Source: an uncultured Nesterenkonia sp. (lineage in GTDB: Bacteria; Actinomycetota; Actinomycetes; Actinomycetales; Micrococcaceae). Taken from it: 64,000 nt of DNA. Location of the stretch: assembly GCA_947494195.1 (NCBI GenBank), contig CANLUC010000004.1, forward strand, positions 248,188 through 312,187, read 5' to 3'. Shown here piece by piece: positions 26,849 through 35,124 of the stretch. Positions within the stretch are counted from its first letter, which is position 1, and each line of letters starts with the position of its first letter. Below the pieces are notes generated by a model. The model did not search any database, was not told the DNA's origin, and saw only the letters and a list, made by a program, of their open reading frames with translations. The position numbers and the translations under genes are program-made.

Positions 26849-27160
26849 ATGACTATGGATCCTCGCGTGGCACTCAACGCGCTGACAAACGCTCTCGAAG
26901 AGCACCTCTCCGCCTCGATGAACCGCCGTGGAGATGAGGATCCGGCAGTCGAATCAGCCTTCTACAACATCTCCGACGCCTTCGAGGCCTACGAGGACGC
27001 GCTCTTCGCCGCCAGCGGTGAGGTGACTCCGCTGGATCTCTACGATGACGATGACGAGGACGGCGAGGATGACCTCGATGAGGATGAGGATTCCGAGGAT
27101 GACCCGGACCTCGATTCGGAGGAAGAGATCTACGAGGACGAGGAAGAAGAACAGCGCTAG
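26849..27160 (+). CDS. Small acidic conserved protein
   Basis: 103-residue protein. Residues 1-60 are a predicted helical domain (MTMDPRVALNALTNALEEHLSASMNRRGDE). The remaining third is almost entirely Asp and Glu, giving an extremely acidic tail. Similar proteins occur next to uppP in Micrococcaceae; I recall them sometimes carrying misleading primosomal labels. No catalytic motif is visible. The start is set by the leaderless -10 rather than by a GTG at 26822. Confidence 0.75.
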   Translation: MTMDPRVALNALTNALEEHLSASMNRRGDEDPAVESAFYNISDAFEAYEDALFAASGEVTPLDLYDDDDEDGEDDLDEDEDSEDDPDLDSEEEIYEDEEEEQR

Positions 27161-27236
27161 CTCCCTGCGGCCCGCGAGCCGTATCTGATCAGCACCGACA
27201 CCGCCGTCGCTCACCCCAGGCCGAGCTCTGATGCTC

Positions 27237-27242
27237 TAAGCT
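27237..27242 (+). promoter_or_regulatory. -10 box of leaderless uppP promoter
   Basis: TAAGCT, 6 nt, then the GTG at 27249. It shows that the leaderless geometry also accepts GTG starts. Confidence 0.55.
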
Positions 27243-27248
27243 CGGCGT

Positions 27249-28076
27249 GTGCAGTGGATTGAAGCGATCATACTCGGACTGGTCCAGGGGCTGACCGAAT
27301 TCCTCCCCATCTCCTCCTCTGCGCACCTGCGCATCGTGGGGGAGTTCCTGCCCGGTGCGGCAGACCCAGGGGCGGCGTTCACGGCCATCACCCAGCTCGG
27401 CACCGAGCTGGCGGTGCTGGTCTACTTCTGGCGCGACATCGTGCGGATCGTCAAGGCCTGGTTCGCGGCTCTCGCCGGCAAGCTGCCGCATTCAGATGCC
27501 GATGTGCGAATGGGCTGGCTGATCATCATCGGCACCATCCCGATCGTGGTGCTCGGACTGCTGCTCGAGGACATGATCGAATCGGTGTTCCGCACGCTCT
27601 GGCTCACCGCGACCATGCTGGTCGTCTTCGCCGTGGCGCTGGCCTTCGCCGACGCCTACGGCAAACAGCGCAAGCCGCTGGACCAGCTCAGCGTGCGCGA
27701 CGGCATCATCTTCGGCTTCGCCCAGGCCATGGCGCTGATCCCGGGCGTCTCCCGCTCGGGCGGCTCCATCACGGCAGGCCTGCTTCTGGGATACACCCGC
27801 GAGGCCGCAGCCCGGTACTCCTTCCTGCTCGCCATTCCCGCCGTGTTCGGCTCGGGGTTCTACAAGCTCTTTGGTTCGTTGGGCGAACAGGCTGGCCCCT
27901 ACTCGATGGGACAGACCCTGCTGGCCACGACCGTCGGCTTCTTCGTCGCCTATGTGATCATCGGCTGGTTCCTGAAATACGTGTCCAACAACTCGTACAC
28001 GATCTTCGTGAACTACCGGATCCTGCTGGGCCTCTTCGTCTACATCATGCTGGGCCTCGGAATCATCAACGCCTGA
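27249..28076 (+). CDS. uppP: Undecaprenyl-diphosphatase
   Basis: 275-residue polytopic membrane enzyme (BacA/UppP) that dephosphorylates undecaprenyl pyrophosphate, recycling the lipid carrier for peptidoglycan; loss gives bacitracin sensitivity in other species. The motifs [18 protein letters not shown] at residues ~11-28 and [13 protein letters not shown] further on form the active site. About seven or eight membrane helices are predicted. Confidence 0.96.
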   Translation: MQWIEAIILGLVQGLTEFLPISSSAHLRIVGEFLPGAADPGAAFTAITQLGTELAVLVYFWRDIVRIVKAWFAALAGKLPHSDADVRMGWLIIIGTIPIVVLGLLLEDMIESVFRTLWLTATMLVVFAVALAFADAYGKQRKPLDQLSVRDGIIFGFAQAMALIPGVSRSGGSITAGLLLGYTREAAARYSFLLAIPAVFGSGFYKLFGSLGEQAGPYSMGQTLLATTVGFFVAYVIIGWFLKYVSNNSYTIFVNYRILLGLFVYIMLGLGIINA

Positions 28077-28156
28077 TCCGCGTTGGACCTCTGAGACCTG
28101 TTGCGCCGACGACCCCGTCGCCTGACCCCTGACCCCAACGGTGAAAGGATCCCTGC

Positions 28157-29527
28157 GTGAAATCGTGGACCTCCCCGGACGTGCCTGCCCTGCCTGCGCT
28201 GCCCGAAAACCTGCAGCTGCACGACACCTCCACGGGGGCGCTGGTGCCGGTGACGTCCGACGACGGCGTGGGGTCGCTCTACGTCTGCGGCATCACCCCC
28301 TATGACGCCACCCACCTGGGTCACGCCAACACCTATGTGCAGTTCGACCTGCTGGTCCGCTATTGGCGGGCTGCCGGACTGGACGTGAACTACGTGCAGA
28401 ACGTCACCGACATCGACGATCCGCTGCTCGAGCGAGCCACCGCCACCGGCGTCGACTGGTTCGAGCTGGCGCAGGAGCAGACCGAGCTCTTCCGCGAGGA
28501 CATGTCAGCGCTGGGCGTGATCGCCCCCGATGCCTATCTCGGCGCGGTCGAGACGATCCCGGTGGTCGCCCAGGATGTGGAACGCCTGGTCGAGCTCGGC
28601 ATGGCCTACCCCGTGCCCGTGCCGACCCAGGAGCTCGCCGACGGCGTGGTGCCCGGTTCCGCTGAAGCCTTCGACATCTACTTCGACACCGCTCAGGCTG
28701 AAGCCAGCACTCCGTGGACCCTGGGCAGCATCGGCAACTACGATCGCGCCCAGATGGAGGAGCTCTTTCCGGAGCGCGGCGGGGACCCGCAGCGGCCGCA
28801 TAAGCGTGATCCGCTGGATCCTCTGCTCTGGCGAGCCCGCCGCGACGGGGAGCCGCACTGGGACGGCCGCAGCCTCGGCGAGGGACGGCCCGGATGGCAC
28901 ATCGAATGTTCGGTGATCGCCCGGCGCCATCTCCCCGCCCCCTTCATGGTCCAGGGAGGCGGATCCGATCTGCGCTTCCCGCACCACGAGTTCAGCGCCG
29001 CACACGCCACAGCGGCCGACGGCGTCGCCCTGGCCGGCACGTACATGCACACCGGAATGGTCGGCCTCGACGGCGAGAAGATGTCCAAGTCCAAGGGCAA
29101 CCTGGTGCTCTCCTCACGTTTGCGCGCCGAGGGCATCGACCCCCAGGTGATCCGCACGCTGCTGCTCTCGCATCACTACCGCGAGGACTGGAGCTACGCG
29201 CCGGATCAGCTGCGCACCGCGGCGCAGCGCTGGACGCGGTGGAACCAGGCACTCGCCTCGGCGCCGGAGACCGACGCCTACGGCGAGCTGGGCACCGACT
29301 CCGCCGTCCCGGACGACCTCCAGTACGCCCTGCACTCGGCGCTGTCACAGAACCTGAACGCCCCCGCCGCGCTGGAGACGCTCGACATGTGGGCCGACGG
29401 TCGGCTGGCAGCAGATTCAAGCCGCACGCGCGTGGCCGCAGTGGTCAAGGCGCTGCTGGGGATCGAGCTCCTGGCCGCCGAGCCGGCGCACAGCATGGCG
29501 GCCTCGGGGGTCCAGGCGCTGGACTGA
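28157..29527 (+). CDS. mshC: Mycothiol synthesis cysteine ligase MshC
   Basis: 456-residue ATP-dependent ligase joining cysteine to GlcN-Ins in mycothiol synthesis, the main actinobacterial thiol. It is related to cysteinyl-tRNA synthetase. The zinc and HIGH-like region is CGITPYDATHLGHA, the KMSKS-like motif is KMSKSKGN, and FPHHEFSAAHA lies near the cysteine site. The shorter C-terminus without a tRNA-binding domain separates it from CysS. The start is GTG at 28157 after AAAGGAT. It converges with the PAC2 gene with only 10 nt between stops. Confidence 0.95.
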   Translation: MKSWTSPDVPALPALPENLQLHDTSTGALVPVTSDDGVGSLYVCGITPYDATHLGHANTYVQFDLLVRYWRAAGLDVNYVQNVTDIDDPLLERATATGVDWFELAQEQTELFREDMSALGVIAPDAYLGAVETIPVVAQDVERLVELGMAYPVPVPTQELADGVVPGSAEAFDIYFDTAQAEASTPWTLGSIGNYDRAQMEELFPERGGDPQRPHKRDPLDPLLWRARRDGEPHWDGRSLGEGRPGWHIECSVIARRHLPAPFMVQGGGSDLRFPHHEFSAAHATAADGVALAGTYMHTGMVGLDGEKMSKSKGNLVLSSRLRAEGIDPQVIRTLLLSHHYREDWSYAPDQLRTAAQRWTRWNQALASAPETDAYGELGTDSAVPDDLQYALHSALSQNLNAPAALETLDMWADGRLAADSSRTRVAAVVKALLGIELLAAEPAHSMAASGVQALD

Positions 29528-29537
29528 GCCCTCGAGC

Positions 29538-30545
29538 TCAGTTCTCCGGCGGTTTGCGGCGGCGCAGGTAGCGTTCGAACTCCTGGGCGATCGCCTCGCC
29601 GCTGGCCTCGGGCAGGTTCGTCGTATCCGTGGCCTCTTCAAGCTGCTTGACGTAGTCGGCGATCTCCGTGTCCTCCTCAGCCAGATCGTCGACCCCGCGC
29701 TCCCAGGCCTCCGCGTCCTCCGCGACTTCGCTCTCATCCAACGTCAGACCCAGCAGATCTTCGAGCTCCCGCATGATCGCGAGCTGCGCCTTCGGTGAGG
29801 GCGCCTGCCCCACGTAATGGGGGATCGCGGCCCACAGCGACACCGCGGGCAGCCCCGCCTGGGCGGCCGTGTGCGCGAGCACCCCGACGATCCCGGTGGG
29901 GCCTTCATAGCTGGGTTCATCGATCTCGAGGATCTCCTGCAGCGCCACATCCTCGCTGGAGAGCGAGGCTGGGATCGGCCGGGTGTGCGGGACATCGGCG
30001 AGCAGCGCGCCCACCAGGACGATCCCGGAGACGTCGTTCTCCGCGGCGCGAGTGAGGATGTCTGCGGTGAAGGCCTGCCAGCGGAAGCTCGGTTCCACGC
30101 CGTGGACCAGCAGCAGGTCGACGGCGGCGCGCGCCGGCCGGGCACGGTAGATCTTCGTCGAGGGCCAGATGATCTCCCGATGACCGCCGGTGCTGCGCAC
30201 CTTGGGACGGGAGAACTGGTAGTCGTAATATCCCTCGTCCTCGACCTTGCCGATCAGCTCCGCGCCGCAGGCCTGACCGACTGCACGCACGGCGGAGGAG
30301 GCGGCCGCGCCGGCGTCGTTCCATCCCTCGAAGGCCATGACCATCACGGTGGGACGGGCCCCTGCACGCTGGTCCTCCTCACCGGTGGCCGCGGCAGACT
30401 GTGTCGCACGCAGATGATCCGCGAAGCGCTGGGCGAAGCCCTCAGGCACGGAGCTGTCTCCCGTGTGGCCATCTCCGGTGCGCCGTTCAGCTCCCGGATC
30501 AGTGCCGTCGGCGGAGGTCTCGTCCGGGGGGATCTCTTCATTCAC
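29538..30545 (-). CDS. PAC2 family protein
   Basis: 335-residue protein with the PAC2 (proteasome assembly chaperone 2-like) fold. PTVMVMAFEGWNDAGAAASSAV opens the domain at about residue 60, and LLVHGVEPSFRWQAFTADIL follows. The bacterial function is unknown. Its occurrence near pupylation genes is conserved in actinobacteria (recalled, not computed). The first 55 residues are hydrophilic and disordered-looking. The frame continues to 30710, but the GTG at 30545 has a minus-strand TAGTGT 7 nt upstream and is preferred. Confidence 0.87.
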   Translation of the reverse strand: MNEEIPPDETSADGTDPGAERRTGDGHTGDSSVPEGFAQRFADHLRATQSAAATGEEDQRAGARPTVMVMAFEGWNDAGAAASSAVRAVGQACGAELIGKVEDEGYYDYQFSRPKVRSTGGHREIIWPSTKIYRARPARAAVDLLLVHGVEPSFRWQAFTADILTRAAENDVSGIVLVGALLADVPHTRPIPASLSSEDVALQEILEIDEPSYEGPTGIVGVLAHTAAQAGLPAVSLWAAIPHYVGQAPSPKAQLAIMRELEDLLGLTLDESEVAEDAEAWERGVDDLAEEDTEIADYVKQLEEATDTTNLPEASGEAIAQEFERYLRRRKPPEN

Positions 30546-30552
30546 GCAACTC

Positions 30553-30558
30553 ACACTA
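30553..30558 (-). promoter_or_regulatory. -10 box of near-leaderless PAC2 promoter
   Basis: Minus-strand TAGTGT, 7 nt before the GTG at 30545. It shares a 52-nt divergent region with the HAD gene. Confidence 0.45.
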
Positions 30559-30584
30559 TCCCCCTGGGGAGGGCATGAGAAGCG

Positions 30585-30590
30585 TACGAT
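30585..30590 (+). promoter_or_regulatory. -10 box of near-leaderless HAD gene promoter
   Basis: TACGAT, 7 nt before the ATG at 30598. Confidence 0.5.
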
Positions 30591-30597
30591 GTTGCCC

Positions 30598-31347
30598 ATG
30601 TCTTCGACCTTCCCCTCAGCAGTGCAGACCAGGACAGAGCAGCCAGATGATGCCCCCGAGGGGGTCACCGGAGCGCTGCAGGCGGTGTTCTGGGACATGG
30701 ATGGCACCATGGTCGATACCGAGCCGTTCTGGATCGATGAGGAGCGCAGCCTGGTCGAGGCGCACGGCGGTGTCTGGACTGAGGAGCAGGCGCACAGCCT
30801 CGTCGGACAAGCCCTGACTCATAGCGCGGCCGTGCTTCAGGAGGCCGGCGTGGCGATGACCTCCCGCGAGATCATCGACCACCTCATCACCCGCGTGGCG
30901 GCTCGTGCCCAGGCCGATATGCCCTGGCGCCCCGGGGCCCGCGAGCTGCTCGCCGATCTCAACGCCGCCGGTGTGCGCTGCGCGCTGGTGACCATGAGCG
31001 AGAAGCCGCTCGCCCAAGCGGTCGTCGAGGCGCTGCCGAGCGGACAGATGGAGTTCATCGTCAGCGGTGACATGGTCTCCCGGGGCAAGCCCGATCCGGA
31101 GGCCTATCTGCAGGCCTTCCAGAAGATGGCGGCGGACCACCTCCAGCGCACCGGTGTCGAGCTGCAGATGAACCGCTGCATCGCGATCGAAGATTCGATT
31201 CCCGGAGTCTCCTCCGCGGCCGACTCGGGTCTGGTCACCATCGCCGTGCCGCACTACACGCCGATCCCCGAGGACGACCGCTGGCAGCTGCTCCCGGGTC
31301 TCAGCGGAGTCGACGCGGCCAGCCTCGAACAGCTCCTGCCCCGATGA
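30598..31347 (+). CDS. HAD-family hydrolase (phosphatase-like)
   Basis: 249-residue haloacid dehalogenase-type hydrolase, beta-phosphoglucomutase/phosphatase subclass. The nucleophile motif FWDMDGTMVDTEPFW is near residue 30, then a helical cap, motif II/III ALVTMSEKP and SRGKPDPEAYL, and motif IV IAIEDSIPGVSSAADSG. The substrate is unknown. The start at 30598 is taken because the -10 box lies just upstream. The stop overlaps the M50 gene start (ATGA). Confidence 0.88.
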   Translation: MSSTFPSAVQTRTEQPDDAPEGVTGALQAVFWDMDGTMVDTEPFWIDEERSLVEAHGGVWTEEQAHSLVGQALTHSAAVLQEAGVAMTSREIIDHLITRVAARAQADMPWRPGARELLADLNAAGVRCALVTMSEKPLAQAVVEALPSGQMEFIVSGDMVSRGKPDPEAYLQAFQKMAADHLQRTGVELQMNRCIAIEDSIPGVSSAADSGLVTIAVPHYTPIPEDDRWQLLPGLSGVDAASLEQLLPR

Positions 31348-32099
31348 CGCCCCGCCCCGGCGCCGGCGCACGCCGCTCCGCGCGGATGCGGATCGCCGGG
31401 GTGCCCGTCCGCTTCCGGGCCTCCTGGTTCCTGGTCAGCGGTGCCATCGTGCTGCTGTTCGGCCCTCAGGTGCAGCGCATCTTTCCAGAACTGGGATTCC
31501 TGGCCTACGCCGTCGCCCTGGGCTACGCGCTGCTGCTGATGCTCTCGGTGCTCGCCCACGAACTGGCCCACGCCCTGGCCGCGAGATCGTTCGGCTGGCC
31601 CGCCACCGAGATCGAACTCAACCTCTGGGGCGGGCACACCGAGTTTCTCGCACACCGCGCCACACCGGTGAAGTCGCTTGCCGTTTCCCTGGCCGGCCCG
31701 GCGGCGAACCTGGTGATCGCCGGACTCGGCTGGTACTTCTCCGGACTCTTCGACCTGACCGGGGTGGCCGCCCTGCTGGTCCAGGTCACCGTCCTTGTGA
31801 ACTTCATGGTCGGAGTCTTCAACCTGCTGCCTGGTCTGCCGCTGGACGGTGGACGCATTGTGGAATCCGCCGTCTGGGGTGCCACGGGCAGCCAGGACCG
31901 CGGACTGCGCGCAGCGGGGTGGGCGGGGCGCGTCGTCGTCGTGCTGCTGCTGAGCGGACTGGCTGTGCTGGTGATCACCGGGATCCGCGAGATCAGCCTG
32001 GTGGTGGTCGTGGTGGCGGTGATGGTGAGCTTCTTCCTCTGGCAGGGCGCCTCGGAGAGCATCCGGGTGGCCAACGCGCGGCTGAGCAGGTCCCGCTGA
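31344..32099 (+). CDS. M50 site-2-protease-family membrane metalloprotease
   Basis: 251-residue intramembrane zinc protease. LAHELAHALAARSFGW (HExxH) is at about residue 70, and NLLPGLPLDGGRIVE supplies the third ligand. Roughly six membrane helices are predicted. There is no PDZ or CBS domain, so it is the compact type. Substrates are unknown; relatives cut membrane-bound regulators. It is translationally coupled to the HAD gene and lies just before trmI, an arrangement I recall from related genomes. Confidence 0.87.
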   Translation: MTPRPGAGARRSARMRIAGVPVRFRASWFLVSGAIVLLFGPQVQRIFPELGFLAYAVALGYALLLMLSVLAHELAHALAARSFGWPATEIELNLWGGHTEFLAHRATPVKSLAVSLAGPAANLVIAGLGWYFSGLFDLTGVAALLVQVTVLVNFMVGVFNLLPGLPLDGGRIVESAVWGATGSQDRGLRAAGWAGRVVVVLLLSGLAVLVITGIREISLVVVVVAVMVSFFLWQGASESIRVANARLSRSR

Positions 32100-32153
32100 G
32101 CGAGCGCCTTCTCGGTGCATGACCGTCCACAGCGCCGACGGCCTCGACAGCGA

Positions 32154-32159
32154 TAGGCT
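32154..32159 (+). promoter_or_regulatory. Candidate promoter of trmI-pupylation operon (-10)
   Basis: TAGGCT, 72 nt before the trmI GTG, in the 132-nt gap after the M50 gene. Confidence 0.35.
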
Positions 32160-32231
32160 GAACTCAGAACACAGCTGCGGCGGCCGCCTCCCTGGCCTCC
32201 GGAGCGACAGCCCCTCAGAGAGCGAGATTCA

Positions 32232-33299
32232 GTGAGCACCAGCGCCTCCGGCGAGTCCCCGTCGACGACCACCTCCGGCCCCATCGGAGCACATATGCGC
32301 TCAGGACCGCTGCGCGCAGGTCAGCGGGTGCAGCTCACCGACCGCCGGGGCCGGCCCAGCACCATCACGCTGCAGCCCGGCGGAGAATGGCACACCCATC
32401 AGGGCGTGCTCCGCCACGATCTGCTCATCGGCGCCAGCGAGGGCATCCTCGTGGCCAATGACGCGGGTCATGAGTACCAGGTGCTGCGTCCGCTGCTCAA
32501 CGACTTCGTGCTCTCCATGCCCCGCGGCGCGACCGTGGTCTACCCGAAGGACTCCGCGCAGATCGTGCAGGTCGCCGACATCTTCCCGGGCGCTCGGGTG
32601 GTCGAGGCCGGCGTGGGCTCCGGCGCGCTGTCGATCTCGCTGCTGCGCGCCGTCGGGGAGAACGGGGTGCTGCACTCCTACGAGCGGCGTGCCGACTTCA
32701 AGGACATCGCGGTCGGAAACGTCGAGGCCTTCTTCGGCGAGTCCCACCCAGGCTGGGAGGTCTACCTCGGGGACATGCAGGAGGAGGTCCTCACCGTGGA
32801 GGAGCCCGGCAGCGTGGACCGGGTGGTGCTGGACATGCTCGCACCCTGGGAATGCCTGGACGCGGTGAAGACCGTCCTGGCGCCCGGGGGAGTCTGGGTC
32901 AGCTATGTGGCCTCCGTGACCCAGCTGTCCCGTCTGGCCGAGGAGATCCGCGCCTCACAGGGCTTCACCGAGCCCGAGGCCCACGAGACCATGCTGCGCA
33001 CCTGGCATTTGGACGGACTGGCCGTACGACCGGATCACCGCATGGTGGCACACACCGGATTCCTGCTCTCCGCGCGACGGCTCGCCGATGACCAGACTCC
33101 CTTGCAGCTCAAGAAGCGCGAGAAGGTCTCCACCGTGAGCGAGGAGGACCGCGCCGCATGGCCCGCCAACGATCCAGAGGCAGTCTGGGACGAGGCAAGC
33201 CTGAAGACCCGCACCGTCTCGGGGAAGAAGAGCCGCAAGGCCGCGGCCTACTCGCAGAAGATCGCCGCACAGGCCAAGGAGGTGTTCACTCGTGAGTGA
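32232..33299 (+). CDS. trmI: tRNA (adenine-58-N1)-methyltransferase TrmI
   Basis: 355-residue SAM-dependent enzyme methylating A58 in the tRNA T loop. The N-terminal beta domain (RAGQRVQLTDRRGR, GEWHTHQGVLRHDLLIG) precedes PRGATVVYPKDSAQIV and the SAM site ARVVEAGVGSGALSISLLRAVG. The C-terminal ~75 residues are a charged extension beyond the typical core. The start is taken as GTG at 32232; an internal ATG at 32295 is possible. It overlaps the arc start by 8 nt. The linkage of trmI with the pupylation locus is conserved in actinobacteria. Confidence 0.93.
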   Translation: MSTSASGESPSTTTSGPIGAHMRSGPLRAGQRVQLTDRRGRPSTITLQPGGEWHTHQGVLRHDLLIGASEGILVANDAGHEYQVLRPLLNDFVLSMPRGATVVYPKDSAQIVQVADIFPGARVVEAGVGSGALSISLLRAVGENGVLHSYERRADFKDIAVGNVEAFFGESHPGWEVYLGDMQEEVLTVEEPGSVDRVVLDMLAPWECLDAVKTVLAPGGVWVSYVASVTQLSRLAEEIRASQGFTEPEAHETMLRTWHLDGLAVRPDHRMVAHTGFLLSARRLADDQTPLQLKKREKVSTVSEEDRAAWPANDPEAVWDEASLKTRTVSGKKSRKAAAYSQKIAAQAKEVFTRE

Positions 33300-35124
33300 G
33301 CAGACAGGCAATGAGGCCCAGAAGCAGAGCCGCGAGGCCCAGCAGCTGCAGGACCGGCTGAACCAGGCCCACCGCCAGCTGGACACGCTGCGCAGCCGCG
33401 CCAAGCAGCTGGAGACCCAGCTGCAGACCGCAGGGCGGAACAACCAGCGCATGGTGGATCTGCTGGAGACCACCCGCAACGAGATCTCTGAGCTGCGCAA
33501 TGCGCTGCAGGCTGATGGACAGGCGCCCTTCACCTTCGGCACCGTGATCGGCTACCGCCCGGCCCACGAACAGGTGGCCGGCCGGGAGATCCAGGCCACC
33601 ACGGTGGCCGGGGTCGACGTCCTCCAGGCCGGGCGCAAGCTGCGCGTGAGCCTCTCCCCGCTGATCACCCCCGAGGAGCTTCAGGCCGGCGACGAGGTGC
33701 TGCTCAACGAGAACTTCACCGTCGTGGCGGTCCTGGGGGCCGAGCCGACCGGCGAGCTCGCGCGGGTCAGGGAAGTGCTGCCCGACTCCCGCCTGGTGAT
33801 CGTCTCGCGCGGCGAGGACGAACGCGTGGTGACCCTCACCGCTGCCGCCCAGGCCCAGGCCAAGGCCGAGGGGCTGCACAGCGCCCGCGTCGGCGACGCC
33901 GTGATGGTGGACCTGCGCACCGGCACCGCCACCGAGATCGTTCCCCTCTCGGAGGTCGAGGATGTGGTGCTCGAAGAGTCACCCGACGTCTCCTACTCGG
34001 ACATCGGCGGGCTCTCCGAGCAGATCGAGGCCATCCGCGACGCCGTGGAGCTGCCGTTCCTGCACGCTGACCTGTACCAGGAGCACGGTCTGCGCGCCCC
34101 CAAGGGCATCCTGCTCTACGGCCCGCCTGGCTGCGGCAAGACCATGATTGCGAAAGCCGTCGCCAGCTCCCTGGCCGGGGGCGGCAGCGGCGCACGGCCC
34201 GGGGGAGCTGAGACGAAGGTCGGGAACGCACTGTCCGACGGCGGCGATGCAGCCTCCGAGGGCCAGGGCACGGGGGCCTTCTTCCTGAACATCAAGGGCC
34301 CCGAGCTGCTGAACAAGTACGTCGGTGAGACCGAACGGCATATCCGGGTGATCTTCTCCCGCGCTCGCGAACGCGCCTCCTCGGGCCAGCCCGTGGTGGT
34401 CTTCTTCGATGAGATGGAGGCCCTGTTCCGCACGCGCGGCAGCGGCGTCTCCTCCGACGTGGAGACCACCATCGTGCCGCAGCTGCTGGCGGAGATCGAC
34501 GGCGTGGAGTCGCTGGAGAACGTGATCGTCATCGGTGCCTCCAACCGCGAAGACATGATCGACCCGGCCATCCTGAGGCCCGGCCGGCTGGATGTGAAGA
34601 TCCGTGTCCATCGACCCGGCCGCGAAGGTGCCGGAGAGATCCTCGGCATCCACCTCGGCGGGGCCGTCCCGCTGCACCCTGACCTGCTCGCCGAGCACGG
34701 CGACCGGTCCTCGGCGGTGGCGTTCCTCGTCGATTCGCTGTTGGACCGGCTCTTCCCGCAGACCCAGCAGGCGCGCCTGCGCCTGATCCATGCCGATGGA
34801 ACCTCCACTCCCTTCCAGGCCGCCGACTTCATGTCCGGGGCGGTGCTCAGCAACATCGTGGACCGGGCGAAGAAGGCCGCGATCAAGGACTTCCTGGGCT
34901 CCGGCACCGATCCGGCGCAGAAGGGCCTCACCCTGGACCACCTCTTCGACGCCGCCGAAGAGGAGCTCCGAGACCAGGAGGACCTGGTGAACACCTCGGA
35001 TCCGCAGGCCTGGTCCCGCGTCGTCGGCGCCTCGAGCTCTCCCGTGGTGCGCATCGAGCGGCCTGCCGCCGGGACTGACGGCAGCGCCGCCGGGGCCCCT
35101 GCGCAGCAGCGGGGCCGGCGATGA
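33292..35124 (+). CDS. arc: ARC/Mpa-type proteasome-associated AAA ATPase without docking tail
   Basis: 610-residue hexameric ATPase that recognises Pup through its coiled coil. The coiled coil is at residues ~10-75, tandem OB domains at ~80-230, Walker A GPPGCGKT at 277-284, Walker B VFFDE at ~370-374, and sensor/arginine-finger segments follow. Residues ~296-328 are a Gly/Ala/Ser-rich insert that I do not recall in mycobacterial Mpa. The C-terminus ends QQRGRR; the GQYL-type motif that docks Mpa on the 20S core is absent. The GTG at 33292 has a strong AAGGAGGTG. Dop overlaps its stop. Confidence 0.94.
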   Translation: MSEQTGNEAQKQSREAQQLQDRLNQAHRQLDTLRSRAKQLETQLQTAGRNNQRMVDLLETTRNEISELRNALQADGQAPFTFGTVIGYRPAHEQVAGREIQATTVAGVDVLQAGRKLRVSLSPLITPEELQAGDEVLLNENFTVVAVLGAEPTGELARVREVLPDSRLVIVSRGEDERVVTLTAAAQAQAKAEGLHSARVGDAVMVDLRTGTATEIVPLSEVEDVVLEESPDVSYSDIGGLSEQIEAIRDAVELPFLHADLYQEHGLRAPKGILLYGPPGCGKTMIAKAVASSLAGGGSGARPGGAETKVGNALSDGGDAASEGQGTGAFFLNIKGPELLNKYVGETERHIRVIFSRARERASSGQPVVVFFDEMEALFRTRGSGVSSDVETTIVPQLLAEIDGVESLENVIVIGASNREDMIDPAILRPGRLDVKIRVHRPGREGAGEILGIHLGGAVPLHPDLLAEHGDRSSAVAFLVDSLLDRLFPQTQQARLRLIHADGTSTPFQAADFMSGAVLSNIVDRAKKAAIKDFLGSGTDPAQKGLTLDHLFDAAEEELRDQEDLVNTSDPQAWSRVVGASSSPVVRIERPAAGTDGSAAGAPAQQRGRR

